DNA of 64,000 nucleotides from B1 sp034439755 (GCA_034439755.1 JAWXAZ010000008.1:1-64000); one strand, 5' to 3'; numbered from the stretch's first letter, positions 31,759 through 41,045 are shown. Translations and numbers: made by a program. Notes: generated from the sequence alone by a model not told the origin.

Positions 31759-32634
31759 ATGAATCAAAAATATCAAATAAGTTCTGAATCGCTTCAAGTC
31801 TCAATTCAGGAAAATGGAGCAGAATTGTGCTCGGTTAAAGATATAAAAACCGGACTTGAATTTATGTGGGATGCCAATCCAGATATTTGGAACAGGCATG
31901 CACCAGTGCTATTTCCAATTGTTGGCAAATTAAACAATAATGAAATTAGGATAAACGGACAAAAATATTCCATGAATCAACATGGTTTTGCCCGCGATAT
32001 GCCCTTCGAACCCATCGAAGTATATAGCGATTTGCTGAAATTTATGCTCGAATCGAATGAAGAAACTTTGAAAAAATTCCCTTATGAATTTAAATTCTTC
32101 ATCACCTATCAAATTGTAAAAAACAAGGTAAGTATAACTTATTCCTGTCTGAACCAAGGCCAAGAAAATATGTATTTTTCTGTGGGTGCACATCCTGGTT
32201 TTAAGTTGCCCTTGCCTCAATTAGATCAATACCAGATCGAATTCGAATATCCTGAGGATTTAAACAGGCATTTACTCAAGGATGGCTTGTTTAGCGGAGA
32301 AACGGAGTCTTTGGGTCGGCAAACTCAAATTTTGCCATTAAACTCAGCCCTATTTTTGAAGGATGCCATTGTGCTAGAAGGATTAAAGAGTACCTGGCTT
32401 AAATTGGTTCAAACCGAAACCAACTTTGCTGTGAAATTAGATTTTGCGGGATTTCCATACATGGGCATTTGGGCCAAATTGGGCGCGCAAGATTTTATTT
32501 GCTTGGAACCATGGCAGGGCTTGGCCGATTCTATAGGCTTTGAGGGCGAAATTTCACAGAAAAAGGGCATTCATTGCCTTGGTCCTGGCTCTGAGTTAAG
32601 CTTCACCTATTCTTTGGAATTTTCGGCAGGATAA
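31759..32634 (+). CDS. Aldose 1-epimerase family protein
   Basis: From the ATG at 31759 the product has 291 residues; a GTG at 31741 would add six. It resembles the galactose mutarotase superfamily branch with an ENGAELCSVKD start (about 14), the MWDANPDIWNRHAPVLFPIVG block (about 35-55), NQHGFARDMPF (about 74-84) with a candidate catalytic His, VGAHPGFKLPL (about 144-154) with another, and CLEPWQGLAD near the C-terminus with the catalytic Glu. It is expected to interconvert anomers of a sugar or sugar phosphate in the cytoplasm; the exact sugar is unknown. Two near copies of the dispersed 15-mer lie inside it (core at about 32146-32157, and 32404-32418). Confidence 0.88.
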   Translation: MNQKYQISSESLQVSIQENGAELCSVKDIKTGLEFMWDANPDIWNRHAPVLFPIVGKLNNNEIRINGQKYSMNQHGFARDMPFEPIEVYSDLLKFMLESNEETLKKFPYEFKFFITYQIVKNKVSITYSCLNQGQENMYFSVGAHPGFKLPLPQLDQYQIEFEYPEDLNRHLLKDGLFSGETESLGRQTQILPLNSALFLKDAIVLEGLKSTWLKLVQTETNFAVKLDFAGFPYMGIWAKLGAQDFICLEPWQGLADSIGFEGEISQKKGIHCLGPGSELSFTYSLEFSAG

Positions 32635-32963
32635 TTCATAAAAAGAGCAAAAAAAACAGCACCTATAAAATAGGCCATAATATCCCATGGATCAAGGGTA
32701 TAGGTTTTAGTTAATAGGGGCGCAATTCCCTCAAAAGCTATGGTAAAAAATCCGCAGGTTGCTAGAATGGCCGTGTAGGAAAAATTGAAATTTTTTGCCA
32801 CTAAATAGTGCTGTAATTGAAGTGAAGCACCCATTACTAGGGGAATTAAGAGCAAATCATCCAAATAATTTCTTACAAAATTAGGCGCTAATATTACGGC
32901 CTGAACCAATTTATCCAGCGCAAATACTAGGAGAATCCAAACGTAAGAAACTTTAAAACTCAT
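32607..32963 (-). CDS. Small polytopic membrane protein (VanZ-like or 'magnesium citrate transporter'-named family)
   Basis: The 118-residue protein has about four hydrophobic segments and the pattern FVRNYLDDLLLIPLVMG (about 29-45), FTIAFEGIAPLL and YTLDPWDIMAYFIGAVFF (about 87-104). This pattern is common to short Bacteroidetes proteins of unclear function, some named magnesium citrate secondary transporter without evidence. The conserved acidic pairs in membrane segments resemble VanZ-like proteins. It overlaps the upstream zinc-ribbon gene by 4 bp and is last in a three-gene minus-strand run. Its 3' end overlaps the convergent epimerase gene by 28 bp. Confidence 0.65.
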   Translation of the reverse strand: MSFKVSYVWILLVFALDKLVQAVILAPNFVRNYLDDLLLIPLVMGASLQLQHYLVAKNFNFSYTAILATCGFFTIAFEGIAPLLTKTYTLDPWDIMAYFIGAVFFALFMNYPAENSKE

Positions 32964-33262
32964 CCAGGCATTATAGCCAGTATTATGGTTACCAGCACAA
33001 TAAGGAAAACCAGGATTAATTGACCACGTTGAAGCAAGCCTTCAATAAATTTCCAAAAAACGCTATTAGCTGCTTTTTTTAACTTTATCTTATTCATCAT
33101 GGGAGATTGTTCTTGCTGCTCTTGCTCAAGAAAAGCCCGTTCCTCCCGGTATTTTTTATCCAAAATTTCGCCACATTGGCTGCAAAATGCAAGTTCGCCA
33201 TTTGTCCAATGGCCACAATGTTCACACTTTTTTGAGGAACTAATTATGTCTGAAGATTTCAT
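32960..33262 (-). CDS. Zinc-ribbon protein with C-terminal membrane anchor
   Basis: From the ATG at 33262 the 100-residue product has an N-terminal zinc ribbon CEHCGHWTNGELAFCSQCG (two CxxC pairs), a polar linker rich in Glu and Gln, and a C-terminal transmembrane segment ILVFLIVLVTIILAIM. A TTG start at 33286 is less likely. It overlaps both neighbours: the SRPBCC gene by about 23 bp and the VanZ-like gene by 4 bp. The function is unknown; a tail-anchored metal-binding scaffold is a guess. Confidence 0.7.
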   Translation of the reverse strand: MKSSDIISSSKKCEHCGHWTNGELAFCSQCGEILDKKYREERAFLEQEQQEQSPMMNKIKLKKAANSVFWKFIEGLLQRGQLILVFLIVLVTIILAIMPG

Positions 33263-33698
33263 TAAGTTGTTTTTCTCTGTAGGCAAATATCTGTTTTACA
33301 TTCCTATCTACAAACAACCAATGAAGAAAAGGTGCCAAAATCCAGCCTTTTGAGCGATACGTGATGATATCGGTCATTTCGGTTTTGCCATTAACTTCCT
33401 TAAAAATATGCTGATGATGCCACGTGGTATATGGTCCTCCCAACTGTTGGTCAACAAATTTAAAGGGCGGATTCCATTCTATAATTTCTGTCTTCCAATT
33501 AAAGGGAATACCAAACAATTTGATTCTATAGCGAATTGTCTGACTAGGGAACATGGGAATTGGCAAAGGAGTAAGTATTTTGAAGTTTACATGTGGGGGA
33601 GTGAGCTTGTTTAAATTTTCGGCTTTGCTGAAAAATTGAAACACCTCATCCAAGGGTCTGTCGAGATTGGTGGTATAATTTAGAACTATTGCTTTCAT
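33240..33698 (-). CDS. SRPBCC (START-like) ligand-binding protein
   Basis: The 152-residue protein matches the SRPBCC superfamily branch common in bacteria: RPLDEVFQFFSKAENLNKLTPP (about 13-34), a TIRYRIKLFGIPFNWKTEI strand pair, FVDQQLGGPYTTWHHQHIF (about 88-106) and TDIITYRSKGW. Such proteins hold a hydrophobic ligand in a helix-grip fold. No catalytic motif can be assigned. It is the first gene of the three-gene run ending at 32607. Confidence 0.82.
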   Translation of the reverse strand: MKAIVLNYTTNLDRPLDEVFQFFSKAENLNKLTPPHVNFKILTPLPIPMFPSQTIRYRIKLFGIPFNWKTEIIEWNPPFKFVDQQLGGPYTTWHHQHIFKEVNGKTEMTDIITYRSKGWILAPFLHWLFVDRNVKQIFAYREKQLNEIFRHN

Positions 33699-33975
33699 AG
33701 TATGATAAATAACAGAAGGGGTAATATTGTTTTAAATCTGCCAATTTTACTAACTAGACAATTGTTAAGGTGGGTTTTACAAATGTTTTATTCAGCAATA
33801 TTGTTTATACATAAAGCATTAAATAGCAATATTTTATGGCCTATAATGTAAAGTTCCAGTTAAGTGCCAAAGTTTACAAAAGTAAAACAAGCCTTTTACA
33901 ATTGTTTTCTTTTGTTTACATTTGTATCACCCTCTTAAAACATTTGTTAAATACTATTAATAATCAAGACTTTAT

Positions 33976-34434
33976 ATGGATGATTTAAATAAACGTGTGT
34001 TAAGTGTCATGGAAAAGAAGCTTTTGAGTAAATCTGCATTTGCCAATATACTTGATATCTCTTTGCCAGTGCTTACACACATAGGCTCGGGCAGGAATAA
34101 GCCTGGCATTGACCTTATAACCAAAATTCTAACCAATTTCCCGGAAATTAGTCCAGATTGGTTGCTTTTAGGTATTGGAACCATGAAACGTGAGCAAATA
34201 AATAAGCCGGATATTTCCTTAGAATTACAGAAATTGACGGATTTAAGTTCAAAATTTCCTGATTTTAACCAAAATGCAAGCAAAATATTGGAATATCATG
34301 CCATATTGCTAAAAGAGATCCTTTATTTAAATGAGCTAAATCCTTACCTAAAAGCTATTCAGAATAATTCCGACTATTTTTCTTTGGAATTAGCCCAATT
34401 AAAAGACGATCTAATTATTAAAGTAAAGGATTAG
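33976..34434 (+). CDS. XRE-family helix-turn-helix regulator
   Basis: The 152-residue protein has an N-terminal HTH (LNKRVLSVMEKKLLSKSAF, LPVLTHIGSGRNKPGIDLI) followed by the FPEISPDWLLLGIGTM motif that marks a large Bacteroidetes group of XRE regulators. The C-terminal half is a predicted helical or coiled-coil region without a sensor domain. The AT-rich 250 bp upstream presumably hold its promoter, but I see no GTTAATnnnATTAAC copy. Target genes are unknown; the next plus-strand gene (the fatty-acid hydroxylase) is one candidate. Confidence 0.82.
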   Translation: MDDLNKRVLSVMEKKLLSKSAFANILDISLPVLTHIGSGRNKPGIDLITKILTNFPEISPDWLLLGIGTMKREQINKPDISLELQKLTDLSSKFPDFNQNASKILEYHAILLKEILYLNELNPYLKAIQNNSDYFSLELAQLKDDLIIKVKD

Positions 34435-34546
34435 TTATGGATATTTAAATAATTGATTTATTGTATTATATAGTATCTATATTACTAATAGTAAATCTAG
34501 ATTTACTGCTATTTTGTCAGCAACCTAGTTTTAAAGGTTTAATTTT

Positions 34547-34952
34547 TATCGATTCAGAGTTATATTTTTGTCCACCTTTGGTAAACGAAGAAACCAAGTA
34601 GCATTTTCGATTTAGAATTATTTTTTTGTCCACCTTTGGTAAATGAAGAAACCAAGTAGCATTTTCGATTTAGAATTATTTTTTTGTCCACCTTTGGTAA
34701 ATGAAGAAAGTGAGTAGCATTTTCGATTTAGAATTATTTTTTTGTCTAACTTTGGTAAACGAAGAAACCAAGTAGCATTTTCGATTTAGAATTATTTTTT
34801 TGTCTAACTTTGGTAAACGAAGAAACCAAGTAGCATTTTCGATTTAGAATTATTTTTTTGTCCACCTTTGGTAAACGAAGAAACCAAGCAGCATTTTCGA
34901 TTTAGAATTATTTTTTTGTCCACCTTTGGTAAATGAAGAAAGTAAGCAGCAT
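34547..34952 (+). repeat. 58-bp tandem array, seven copies, ending inside the fatty-acid hydroxylase gene
   Basis: The anchor word CTTTGG recurs at 34576, 34634, 34692, 34750, 34808, 34866 and 34924, exactly 58 bp apart. Each unit reads about GATTTAGAATTATTTTTTTG, then TCCACCTTTGGTAAA(C/T)GAAG and AAACCAAGTAGCATTTTC. The last unit contains the start codon and first codons of the downstream gene (ATG at 34933). Earlier units keep degenerate versions of that start (ACGAAG or ATGAAG). Units 4 and 5 have TAACTTTG in place of CACCTTTG. It is not a CRISPR, as there are no spacers. Confidence 0.93.
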
Positions 34953-35535
34953 AGAAGAGAAAAAAGGTAAACTTTTTAAAAACTCCTTTTTAGAAAGTTT
35001 AACTAAGGCAAATGCTTGGTTAGCTGCGCTCGTTTATTTTCTATATTGGCTGCTATTACTTTGTTTTCATTACAATTTTGAGTCCCATAGTTTTGTAGAG
35101 GGCATTTCGATTTATCTATTTGCGGTGTTATTTTGGACCTTATTTGAGTATCTGGCTCATCGGTTTCTCTTTCATTTTGTAACTGAGCAACCGATATTAA
35201 AACGTGCTCATTTTCTTATTCATGGCGTGCACCACGAATTCCCAAAAGATATAGAAAGGCTTGTTATGCCACCCATACCTGGAACCCTACTAACCTTGTT
35301 TTTACTGGGATTTTTCTATTTAATAATACCCAGTTCTGCTTTTATTTTTACTGCTGGTTTTGTTAATGGTTGGGCTATTTATGTTTATATCCATTATATG
35401 GTTCATGCTTATAAACCAATAAAAGGATTAAAATTTTTATGGACACACCATGCCAAACACCATTACCAAGATGGGAGCAAGGCTTATGGCGTTAGTTCTC
35501 CCATTTGGGACCAAATTTTTGGTACTATGCCCTAA
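34933..35535 (+). CDS. Fatty acid hydroxylase / sterol desaturase superfamily protein
   Basis: The 200-residue membrane protein has four hydrophobic segments and the di-iron histidine motifs: HRFLFH (about 76-81), HGVHHEFPKD (about 97-106), HYMVHAYKP (about 155-163) and HHAKHHYQD (about 176-184). The order and spacing are those of FA2H-like fatty acid 2-hydroxylases, which hydroxylate the acyl chain of sphingolipids; many Bacteroidetes make sphingolipids or related sulfonolipids. The start region (MKKVSSIEE) is itself the last unit of the 58-bp array, with only 7 nt between a TTTGG and the ATG. Confidence 0.9.
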   Translation: MKKVSSIEEKKGKLFKNSFLESLTKANAWLAALVYFLYWLLLLCFHYNFESHSFVEGISIYLFAVLFWTLFEYLAHRFLFHFVTEQPILKRAHFLIHGVHHEFPKDIERLVMPPIPGTLLTLFLLGFFYLIIPSSAFIFTAGFVNGWAIYVYIHYMVHAYKPIKGLKFLWTHHAKHHYQDGSKAYGVSSPIWDQIFGTMP

Positions 35536-35542
35536 GAAGTTT

Positions 35543-36316
35543 TTAAGGTAAATCGGAAATGATTTTTTTGTATTCCTCTTTATTCAATTTGCCTTTTTTA
35601 GCACCCAAATCTTTCCATTTTTTGTAGATTTTTTTTACCCTGTTTTCTGGATCGGGGTGGGTACTCATAAATTCTATTGGACCTAAGCTCTTATTTTCCT
35701 TTTCTATTTTTTCAAAGAAAAAGGCAGCTCCCCTTGGATCGTATTTAGTTTTATTCAAATAGCTTACAGATTGCATATCGGCTTCGCTTTCATCTAATCT
35801 ATTGAAAGATAAGCTTAATAAATTGGCACCCAACCCCAATAAACTAGATTGATCTACGCCTATAAAATATTGAAGAATCAATGACAAACTCATGTTTTGA
35901 ACAAGGTGCTTGGTGCTATGTCTTTTGTCGGCATGGGCCATTTCGTGCCCAATAACCCCCGCTAAAGCAGCTTCAGAATCTAGATATTTTATCAGACCAG
36001 TGTAAATATAAAAATTACCGCCCGGTAAGCAAAAGGCATTTAAAACAGAATCGTCCTTAATAATTTTCACCTCCCAGTTAAAATCCTGCGCAAAATCCAA
36101 TTCGCCCGAATTAATTATTTCGTCCCTAATTAATTCCACTCTTTCATAGGCATAAGCGCATTCTTCTTTATCTAAAATAGGAAATTGGTTTGGCGCATTG
36201 ATAATTTCTTGATTACTTAACTCGCCCAAGGTTTTATCTACTTTGGTTGGAATCCAAGAGCTACCGCAAGAGGAGAGTGCTGCTATAAAAAAAAGTAAGC
36301 CAAAAAGTTTATTCAT
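35543..36316 (-). CDS. M48-family metallopeptidase, lipoprotein
   Basis: The 257-residue protein starts at the ATG at 36316 and has a lipoprotein signal MNKLFGLLFFIAALSSCGSS (lipobox Cys at residue 17). The M48 zinc motif is GVIGHEMAHADKRHS (HExxH, about 118-132), with the downstream acidic ligand in LDESEADMQS (about 180-189), and a typical FMSTHPDPENRVKKI end. It resembles periplasmic LoiP/BepA-type proteases that act in outer-membrane quality control. Its start codon overlaps the stop of the M13 peptidase gene by one base, making a peptidase operon. Confidence 0.93.
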   Translation of the reverse strand: MNKLFGLLFFIAALSSCGSSWIPTKVDKTLGELSNQEIINAPNQFPILDKEECAYAYERVELIRDEIINSGELDFAQDFNWEVKIIKDDSVLNAFCLPGGNFYIYTGLIKYLDSEAALAGVIGHEMAHADKRHSTKHLVQNMSLSLILQYFIGVDQSSLLGLGANLLSLSFNRLDESEADMQSVSYLNKTKYDPRGAAFFFEKIEKENKSLGPIEFMSTHPDPENRVKKIYKKWKDLGAKKGKLNKEEYKKIISDLP

Positions 36317-38337
36317 TACCAAATATTTGCTCTTTCTTCAGACTTTCTATACATTTTATCGCCATCTTTAATTCCAAATGCGGCGTAAAATTGAGGCATG
36401 TTAGATAAAGTTCCAAGAACCCTAAATTCGCCTGGCGAATGTGGGTCGGTTAAGATTAATTGTCTCAAAGCTTCTGGCCTAACATTGTTTTTCCAGATTT
36501 GTGCAAATCCAATAAAAAAGCGTTGTTCTGGGGTATAGCCATTGATTACTTTTCCCGGGCTTTTCTTTAATCTCATTTGATAAGCCTCATAGGCAATGGT
36601 TAACCCCCCTAAATCTGCAATATTTTCGCCTAAAGTTAATTCACCATTTACATGAAGGCTATCGCTTACATAAAAACCATTGAATTGATTTACCAAAATC
36701 TTGGTTTTCTCTTCAAATTTCGTTTTGTCTTCTATCGTCCACCAGCTTTTCAAATTGCCATCTGCACCATATTTGGCGCCTTGATCGTCGAAACCATGCG
36801 TTAACTCATGGCCAATTACGGCCCCAATGCTGCCATAATTCACCGCATCATCTGCGTTGGCATCAAAAAATGGAGGCTGCATAATTGCCGCTGGGAAAAC
36901 AATTTCGTTTAAGGTTGGACTATAATATGCATTCACCGTTTGGGGGTTCATGCCCCAACGACCTCTGTCAATTGGTTTACCAAGGTTTGATACCATATCG
37001 TTGAAGGCAAATTCATTTGCCCTAAAGTTGTTTTCAATATAAGAATCTTCTTTTATCTCTAGTTTCGAATAATCTTTCCATTGGTCTGGATAGCCGAATT
37101 TTCTGTTGAAGGAGGCCAGTTTTATCAAAGCTTTTTCGCGGGTTTCTGCGCTCATCCAGGTTAAATTGTTAATTCTTACCTTAAATGCTTCCACAATATC
37201 ATCTACCATGGCATTCACACGCTTTTTAGAGTCGGGACTAAAAGTTTTCTCCACAAACAATTTGCCCAATAACTCCCCAACGATGCCGTTGGCTGCGGCA
37301 ATTCCTTTTTTCCACATCGGCTTTTGATCTTTGGTACCTGTAAGAATGGTGCTATAAAAATTAAAGCTTTGCTGTTCAATTTTTGAATCTAAATACCCTG
37401 CAGAACCATTCATTAAACACCACCTCATGTATAATTTCATATCGCTTAATGAACTTGTTTTAAAGGTTTCATTAAGTGCTTCAAAAAATGCAGGATGAGA
37501 AACAATTAAACTATCAAAACTTGGGACATTTTGCAGTTGAAAATAATAAGACAAATTTACATCTGGGTATAAATCCATCAGCTGTTTTGCACTGCGTTTG
37601 TTATACTGCTTTTCTTGATTTCTTCTTTCAGTTCTGTTCATCGCATTCTTAGCCAAAGTAGTTTCAAATGCTAAAATTTGAGCACCCATTTTTTCTGAAC
37701 CAAAACCATATAATTGGTTCAGACCATCGATGTATTTTACATACTCATCTCTAATTAAAGCCGACTTAGAATCTGTTTTAAAGTAATAGTCGCGGTCTGG
37801 TAAACCCAAGCCCCCTTGCGAGATGTAGCTGATATATTTAGTACTGCTCTTTAAATCCTGACCAACATAAAAACCGAAAAAGCAGCGAATTCCCTTTTCG
37901 TGAAAACGTGCAATATTTTCAATTAATTTTTGTGTATCGGTAATTTTATGGATGGCTTCTAAGTCGCCAGTGATAGGTTTAATTCCTTGATTTTCTCTTT
38001 TTATGGTATCTAAAAAAACGCGATAAAAAGCACCAACTTTTCCCTTGGCAGATCCTGGTTCGGCATGTTTATTTGCAGCCGCTTCTTCCAAAATCTGGCG
38101 CAAAACCAAGTTGTTGCGTTCAATTACAATATTAAAATTTCCCCACCTGCTTTCGCTCGCGGGAACCGGATTGTTTTTTAGCCAGGTACCATTGGCAAAA
38201 CGATAAAAATCGGCACCCGGATTTACAGATTGATCGATAGAATTAAGATCAATTCCTTTTAAATCCTTTTTCATGATACTGGCTGAACCAACCACTAATG
38301 CGGTGCAAATTAAAAATGCAGGAACTATATTTTTCAT
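36316..38337 (-). CDS. M13-family (neprilysin/PepO-like) metallopeptidase
   Basis: The 673-residue protein has an N-terminal signal (hydrophobic residues about 5-21), a peptidase M13 N-domain (PGADFYRFANGTWLKNNPVP, about 41-60), and the C-terminal catalytic domain with VIGHELTHGFDDQG (HExxH, about 511), NAYYSPTLNEIVFPAAI (about 468) and ENIADLGGL (ENxAD, third zinc ligand Glu, about 573). It ends with the ERANIW-type terminus in place of the usual CxxW. It is predicted to be periplasmic or extracellular and to cut short peptides. It is upstream of and coupled to the M48 lipoprotein gene. A copy of the 15-mer core is at 37714-37725. Confidence 0.95.
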   Translation of the reverse strand: MKNIVPAFLICTALVVGSASIMKKDLKGIDLNSIDQSVNPGADFYRFANGTWLKNNPVPASESRWGNFNIVIERNNLVLRQILEEAAANKHAEPGSAKGKVGAFYRVFLDTIKRENQGIKPITGDLEAIHKITDTQKLIENIARFHEKGIRCFFGFYVGQDLKSSTKYISYISQGGLGLPDRDYYFKTDSKSALIRDEYVKYIDGLNQLYGFGSEKMGAQILAFETTLAKNAMNRTERRNQEKQYNKRSAKQLMDLYPDVNLSYYFQLQNVPSFDSLIVSHPAFFEALNETFKTSSLSDMKLYMRWCLMNGSAGYLDSKIEQQSFNFYSTILTGTKDQKPMWKKGIAAANGIVGELLGKLFVEKTFSPDSKKRVNAMVDDIVEAFKVRINNLTWMSAETREKALIKLASFNRKFGYPDQWKDYSKLEIKEDSYIENNFRANEFAFNDMVSNLGKPIDRGRWGMNPQTVNAYYSPTLNEIVFPAAIMQPPFFDANADDAVNYGSIGAVIGHELTHGFDDQGAKYGADGNLKSWWTIEDKTKFEEKTKILVNQFNGFYVSDSLHVNGELTLGENIADLGGLTIAYEAYQMRLKKSPGKVINGYTPEQRFFIGFAQIWKNNVRPEALRQLILTDPHSPGEFRVLGTLSNMPQFYAAFGIKDGDKMYRKSEERANIW

Positions 38338-38476
38338 AAAGAAGATAGTTTTGTTGAATAATTTTGGGTGCGAACATATTAAAAAGAGGCTTAGCTACCC
38401 AATATATTTTTATATATGACCAAAATTTTCTCCTCTTTGTATACTATCTATTTAAATTGTGTATAATTGAAAACAG

Positions 38477-39130
38477 ATGATTAAGGTATCTAATTTGCAT
38501 AAGTCTTATGATGGGTTGGCCATTTTAAAAGGGGTTAACCTAGAAGTTGCCAAGGGTGAAATTGTTTCTATTGTGGGCGCTTCTGGTGCCGGAAAAACAA
38601 CTTTATTGCAAATTTTGGGCACCTTGGATCAGGCCGATTCTGGCGTAATTGAAATTAACAACGCAGACATTACTTTGTTAAAAGGTAATAAACTGGCAAA
38701 GTATAGAAACAAGCATATTGGATTTATCTTTCAATTTCATCAACTGTTGCCAGAATTTAATGCCATAGAAAATGTGTGTATGCCAGCTTGGATTGGTGGT
38801 GCAAGTAGGAGTATCTCAGAAAAAAACGCGAAAGAATTGCTCGACTATCTAGGCTTAAATAATAGGTTTACGCATAAACCAAATGCCTTGAGCGGTGGCG
38901 AACAACAAAGGGTGGCTGTGGCTCGGGCACTAATTAATAACCCATCTATTATTTTGGCCGATGAACCTAGCGGTAACTTGGACTCTAAGTCGGCAGAAGA
39001 ATTGCATCACCTGTTTTTTAAGTTGCGTTCAGAAATGAACCAAACCTTTGTGATTGTGACGCATAATTTAAATTTGGCCGCGCAAAGCGATCGACAATTA
39101 ACCATTAAAGATGGTGTAATTTTGAATTGA
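38477..39130 (+). CDS. lolD: LolD-like ABC transporter ATP-binding protein
   Basis: The 217-residue ATPase has Walker A GASGAGKTTLL (about 35-45), a Q-loop (IFQFHQLLPEFNAIENV, about 90-106), the signature ALSGGEQQRVAVARAL (about 138-153) and Walker B IILADEPSGNLDS (about 159-171). Sequence around the Q-loop is typical of the LolD/MacB/FtsE group. It would power lipoprotein release by LolCE-type permeases, which are not in this window. Its stop codon is followed by one base and then the recQ GTG, so the two are coupled. The symbol is by similarity only. Confidence 0.88.
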   Translation: MIKVSNLHKSYDGLAILKGVNLEVAKGEIVSIVGASGAGKTTLLQILGTLDQADSGVIEINNADITLLKGNKLAKYRNKHIGFIFQFHQLLPEFNAIENVCMPAWIGGASRSISEKNAKELLDYLGLNNRFTHKPNALSGGEQQRVAVARALINNPSIILADEPSGNLDSKSAEELHHLFFKLRSEMNQTFVIVTHNLNLAAQSDRQLTIKDGVILN

Positions 39131-39131
39131 G

Positions 39132-41045
39132 GTGACTATTCATGAAATACTAAAACAATATTGGGGTCATAGCGAGTTTAGGCCACTTCAAGAAGATATC
39201 ATTCATTCGGTTTTATCTGGGAAAGATACTTTAGCACTCTTACCAACTGGGGGTGGAAAATCCATTTGTTTTCAAGTGCCTGCCTTGGCATTGCCTGGCA
39301 TGTGTTTGGTGGTTTCTCCTTTGATTGCTTTAATGAAAGATCAGGTTGAGAACTTACAGAAACTGGGCATTCAGGCTCAGGCGATATACTCTGGACTTCA
39401 TTATCAAGAGATACAACTTATCTTAAATAACTGCGTGCACGGTGGGGTGAAATTTTTATATGTCTCCCCAGAAAGACTTGGTTCAGACCTAATAAAAGAT
39501 CATTTGGAGCAAATGAAAATTAGTTTGCTGGCCATTGACGAAGCACATTGCATTAGTCAGTGGGGCTTTGATTTTAGGCCCGAGTACAGGAAAATTTTGG
39601 CAGTTAGAGAATATCTGCCTGGGGTGCCGGTGATGGCCTTAACGGCAACTGCAACGGCCCGTGTTGTAGCAGATATTCAAGAGCAACTTGGGTTTAAGGA
39701 GACCTTGGCTTTTAGGAAAAGTTTTGAGCGACTCAATCTACATTATATTGTAAGGCATCATGAAAACAAGTTAGAAAAAATGCTCAACAGTGTAACTGTT
39801 TTAAAGGTGAGTGGATTGGTTTATGTGAGAAACAGGAAACTTGCAGAGGATATTTCTCAATATTTGATAGACAATTCTGTGAATGCTTCCTATTACCACG
39901 CGGGACTTAGCGGGGATTTGAGACAAAAACGGCAGGACGATTGGATTCAGAATAAAACGCGCATTATGGTTTGCACCAATGCCTTTGGGATGGGGATTGA
40001 TAAGCCAGATTGTAGATTGGTAATTCACTATCAAATTCCAGATTGCCTTGAGGCGTATTATCAGGAAGCTGGTCGTGCTGGAAGAAACGGTGCCAATGCA
40101 TTTTGCATGTTATTATACCATGCATCGGATGCGGTAATAATGCGGGCGAAATTGGCTCAAAATTTTCCAGAAATTTCGTTTTTAAGAGAAGTTTATAATG
40201 GTGTAGGGGCATATTTTAAAGTGCCTATCGACGAAGAAATGAGCGAGTCTGTTGACTTTGATTTAACCTTATTTTCTAGCTATTTAAACAAGCGACCAGT
40301 TTGGGTTCAAAAGGCAATTGAGATATTGTCGCAGTTGCAGATTCTTGAGGTTTCAGAAGCGCTTTACCTGCCTTCACGTGTAAGGATTTTGTTACCAGGC
40401 AATCAACTTTATTCCTTTCAATTAGACAATCCAAATTACGACGAATTGATTAAATTATTGTTGAGAAATTTTGGTGGAATATTTGATTATTATGTTCCCA
40501 TAAGTGAAAAAGTTTTAGCTATGAAAATTAATCAATCCGAAAGGGATTTGATTGAGGGTTTAGAGAAGTTGCATCAATTGGGGATTATTGATTATGCTGG
40601 ACAGAAAACCAAGCCTCAGATGCGGTTAAAAGGGCCCCGTGTTTCGTTAGAATATATTAAAATAGACCAGGTGTTGTTGAGAAACAGGAAAGAAATGGAG
40701 GAGAAAAAACTGGAGGCCATGATTGCTTATGCAGAAAATGAAAATATATGTAGGAGCAGAAAATTATTGGCCTATTTTGACGAAGACGATGTAATTGATT
40801 GTTGTTCTTGTGATGTTTGTAAGGAAAAGATGGTGGTTTATTGGACTTCAGAAAAACTACAAAAATTGGTTTTGTTGCTTAGCTACATTTCCTGGGAAAA
40901 AGCTTATACAGTTAAGGAGTTAACCAAGAAAGTTATTGGATATAAAGAAGAAGAATTGGCCAAAGCCTTTAGGATTTTGGTGGATAACGGTATATTGCAA
41001 CTTAATTCGCAGCAACTACTGATTTGGGCAAGCAAAAAAGCATAA
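39132..41045 (+). CDS. recQ: RecQ-family ATP-dependent DNA helicase (short form without HRDC)
   Basis: The 637-residue helicase has motif 0 EFRPLQEDII, motif I LPTGGGKSICFQVPAL (about 36-51), DEAH as LAIDEAHCISQWGFDFRPEY (about 134-153), LTATAT, and motifs IV-VI including GMGIDKPDCRLVIHYQIPDCLEAYYQEAGRAGRNG (within about 290-325). The RQC zinc cysteines are in the CRSRKLLAYF...CCSCDVCKE segment. It lacks the C-terminal HRDC domain seen in E. coli RecQ; Bacteroidetes often have both a short and a long RecQ. The start is a GTG one base after the lolD stop. It acts in recombination and repair. A one-mismatch copy of the dispersed 15-mer is at 39478-39492. Confidence 0.95.
   Translation: MTIHEILKQYWGHSEFRPLQEDIIHSVLSGKDTLALLPTGGGKSICFQVPALALPGMCLVVSPLIALMKDQVENLQKLGIQAQAIYSGLHYQEIQLILNNCVHGGVKFLYVSPERLGSDLIKDHLEQMKISLLAIDEAHCISQWGFDFRPEYRKILAVREYLPGVPVMALTATATARVVADIQEQLGFKETLAFRKSFERLNLHYIVRHHENKLEKMLNSVTVLKVSGLVYVRNRKLAEDISQYLIDNSVNASYYHAGLSGDLRQKRQDDWIQNKTRIMVCTNAFGMGIDKPDCRLVIHYQIPDCLEAYYQEAGRAGRNGANAFCMLLYHASDAVIMRAKLAQNFPEISFLREVYNGVGAYFKVPIDEEMSESVDFDLTLFSSYLNKRPVWVQKAIEILSQLQILEVSEALYLPSRVRILLPGNQLYSFQLDNPNYDELIKLLLRNFGGIFDYYVPISEKVLAMKINQSERDLIEGLEKLHQLGIIDYAGQKTKPQMRLKGPRVSLEYIKIDQVLLRNRKEMEEKKLEAMIAYAENENICRSRKLLAYFDEDDVIDCCSCDVCKEKMVVYWTSEKLQKLVLLLSYISWEKAYTVKELTKKVIGYKEEELAKAFRILVDNGILQLNSQQLLIWASKKA

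Noticed and set aside
33941..33965. GTTAAATACTATTAAT upstream of the second XRE regulator as a shared operator
   Set aside because: It differs from GTTAATnnnATTAAC in both arms, so similarity to the regulon operator is only general AT-richness.
34547..34952. Possible CRISPR array
   Set aside because: The seven units are contiguous with an exact 58-bp period and no unique spacers, and no cas genes are near. It is a plain tandem repeat.
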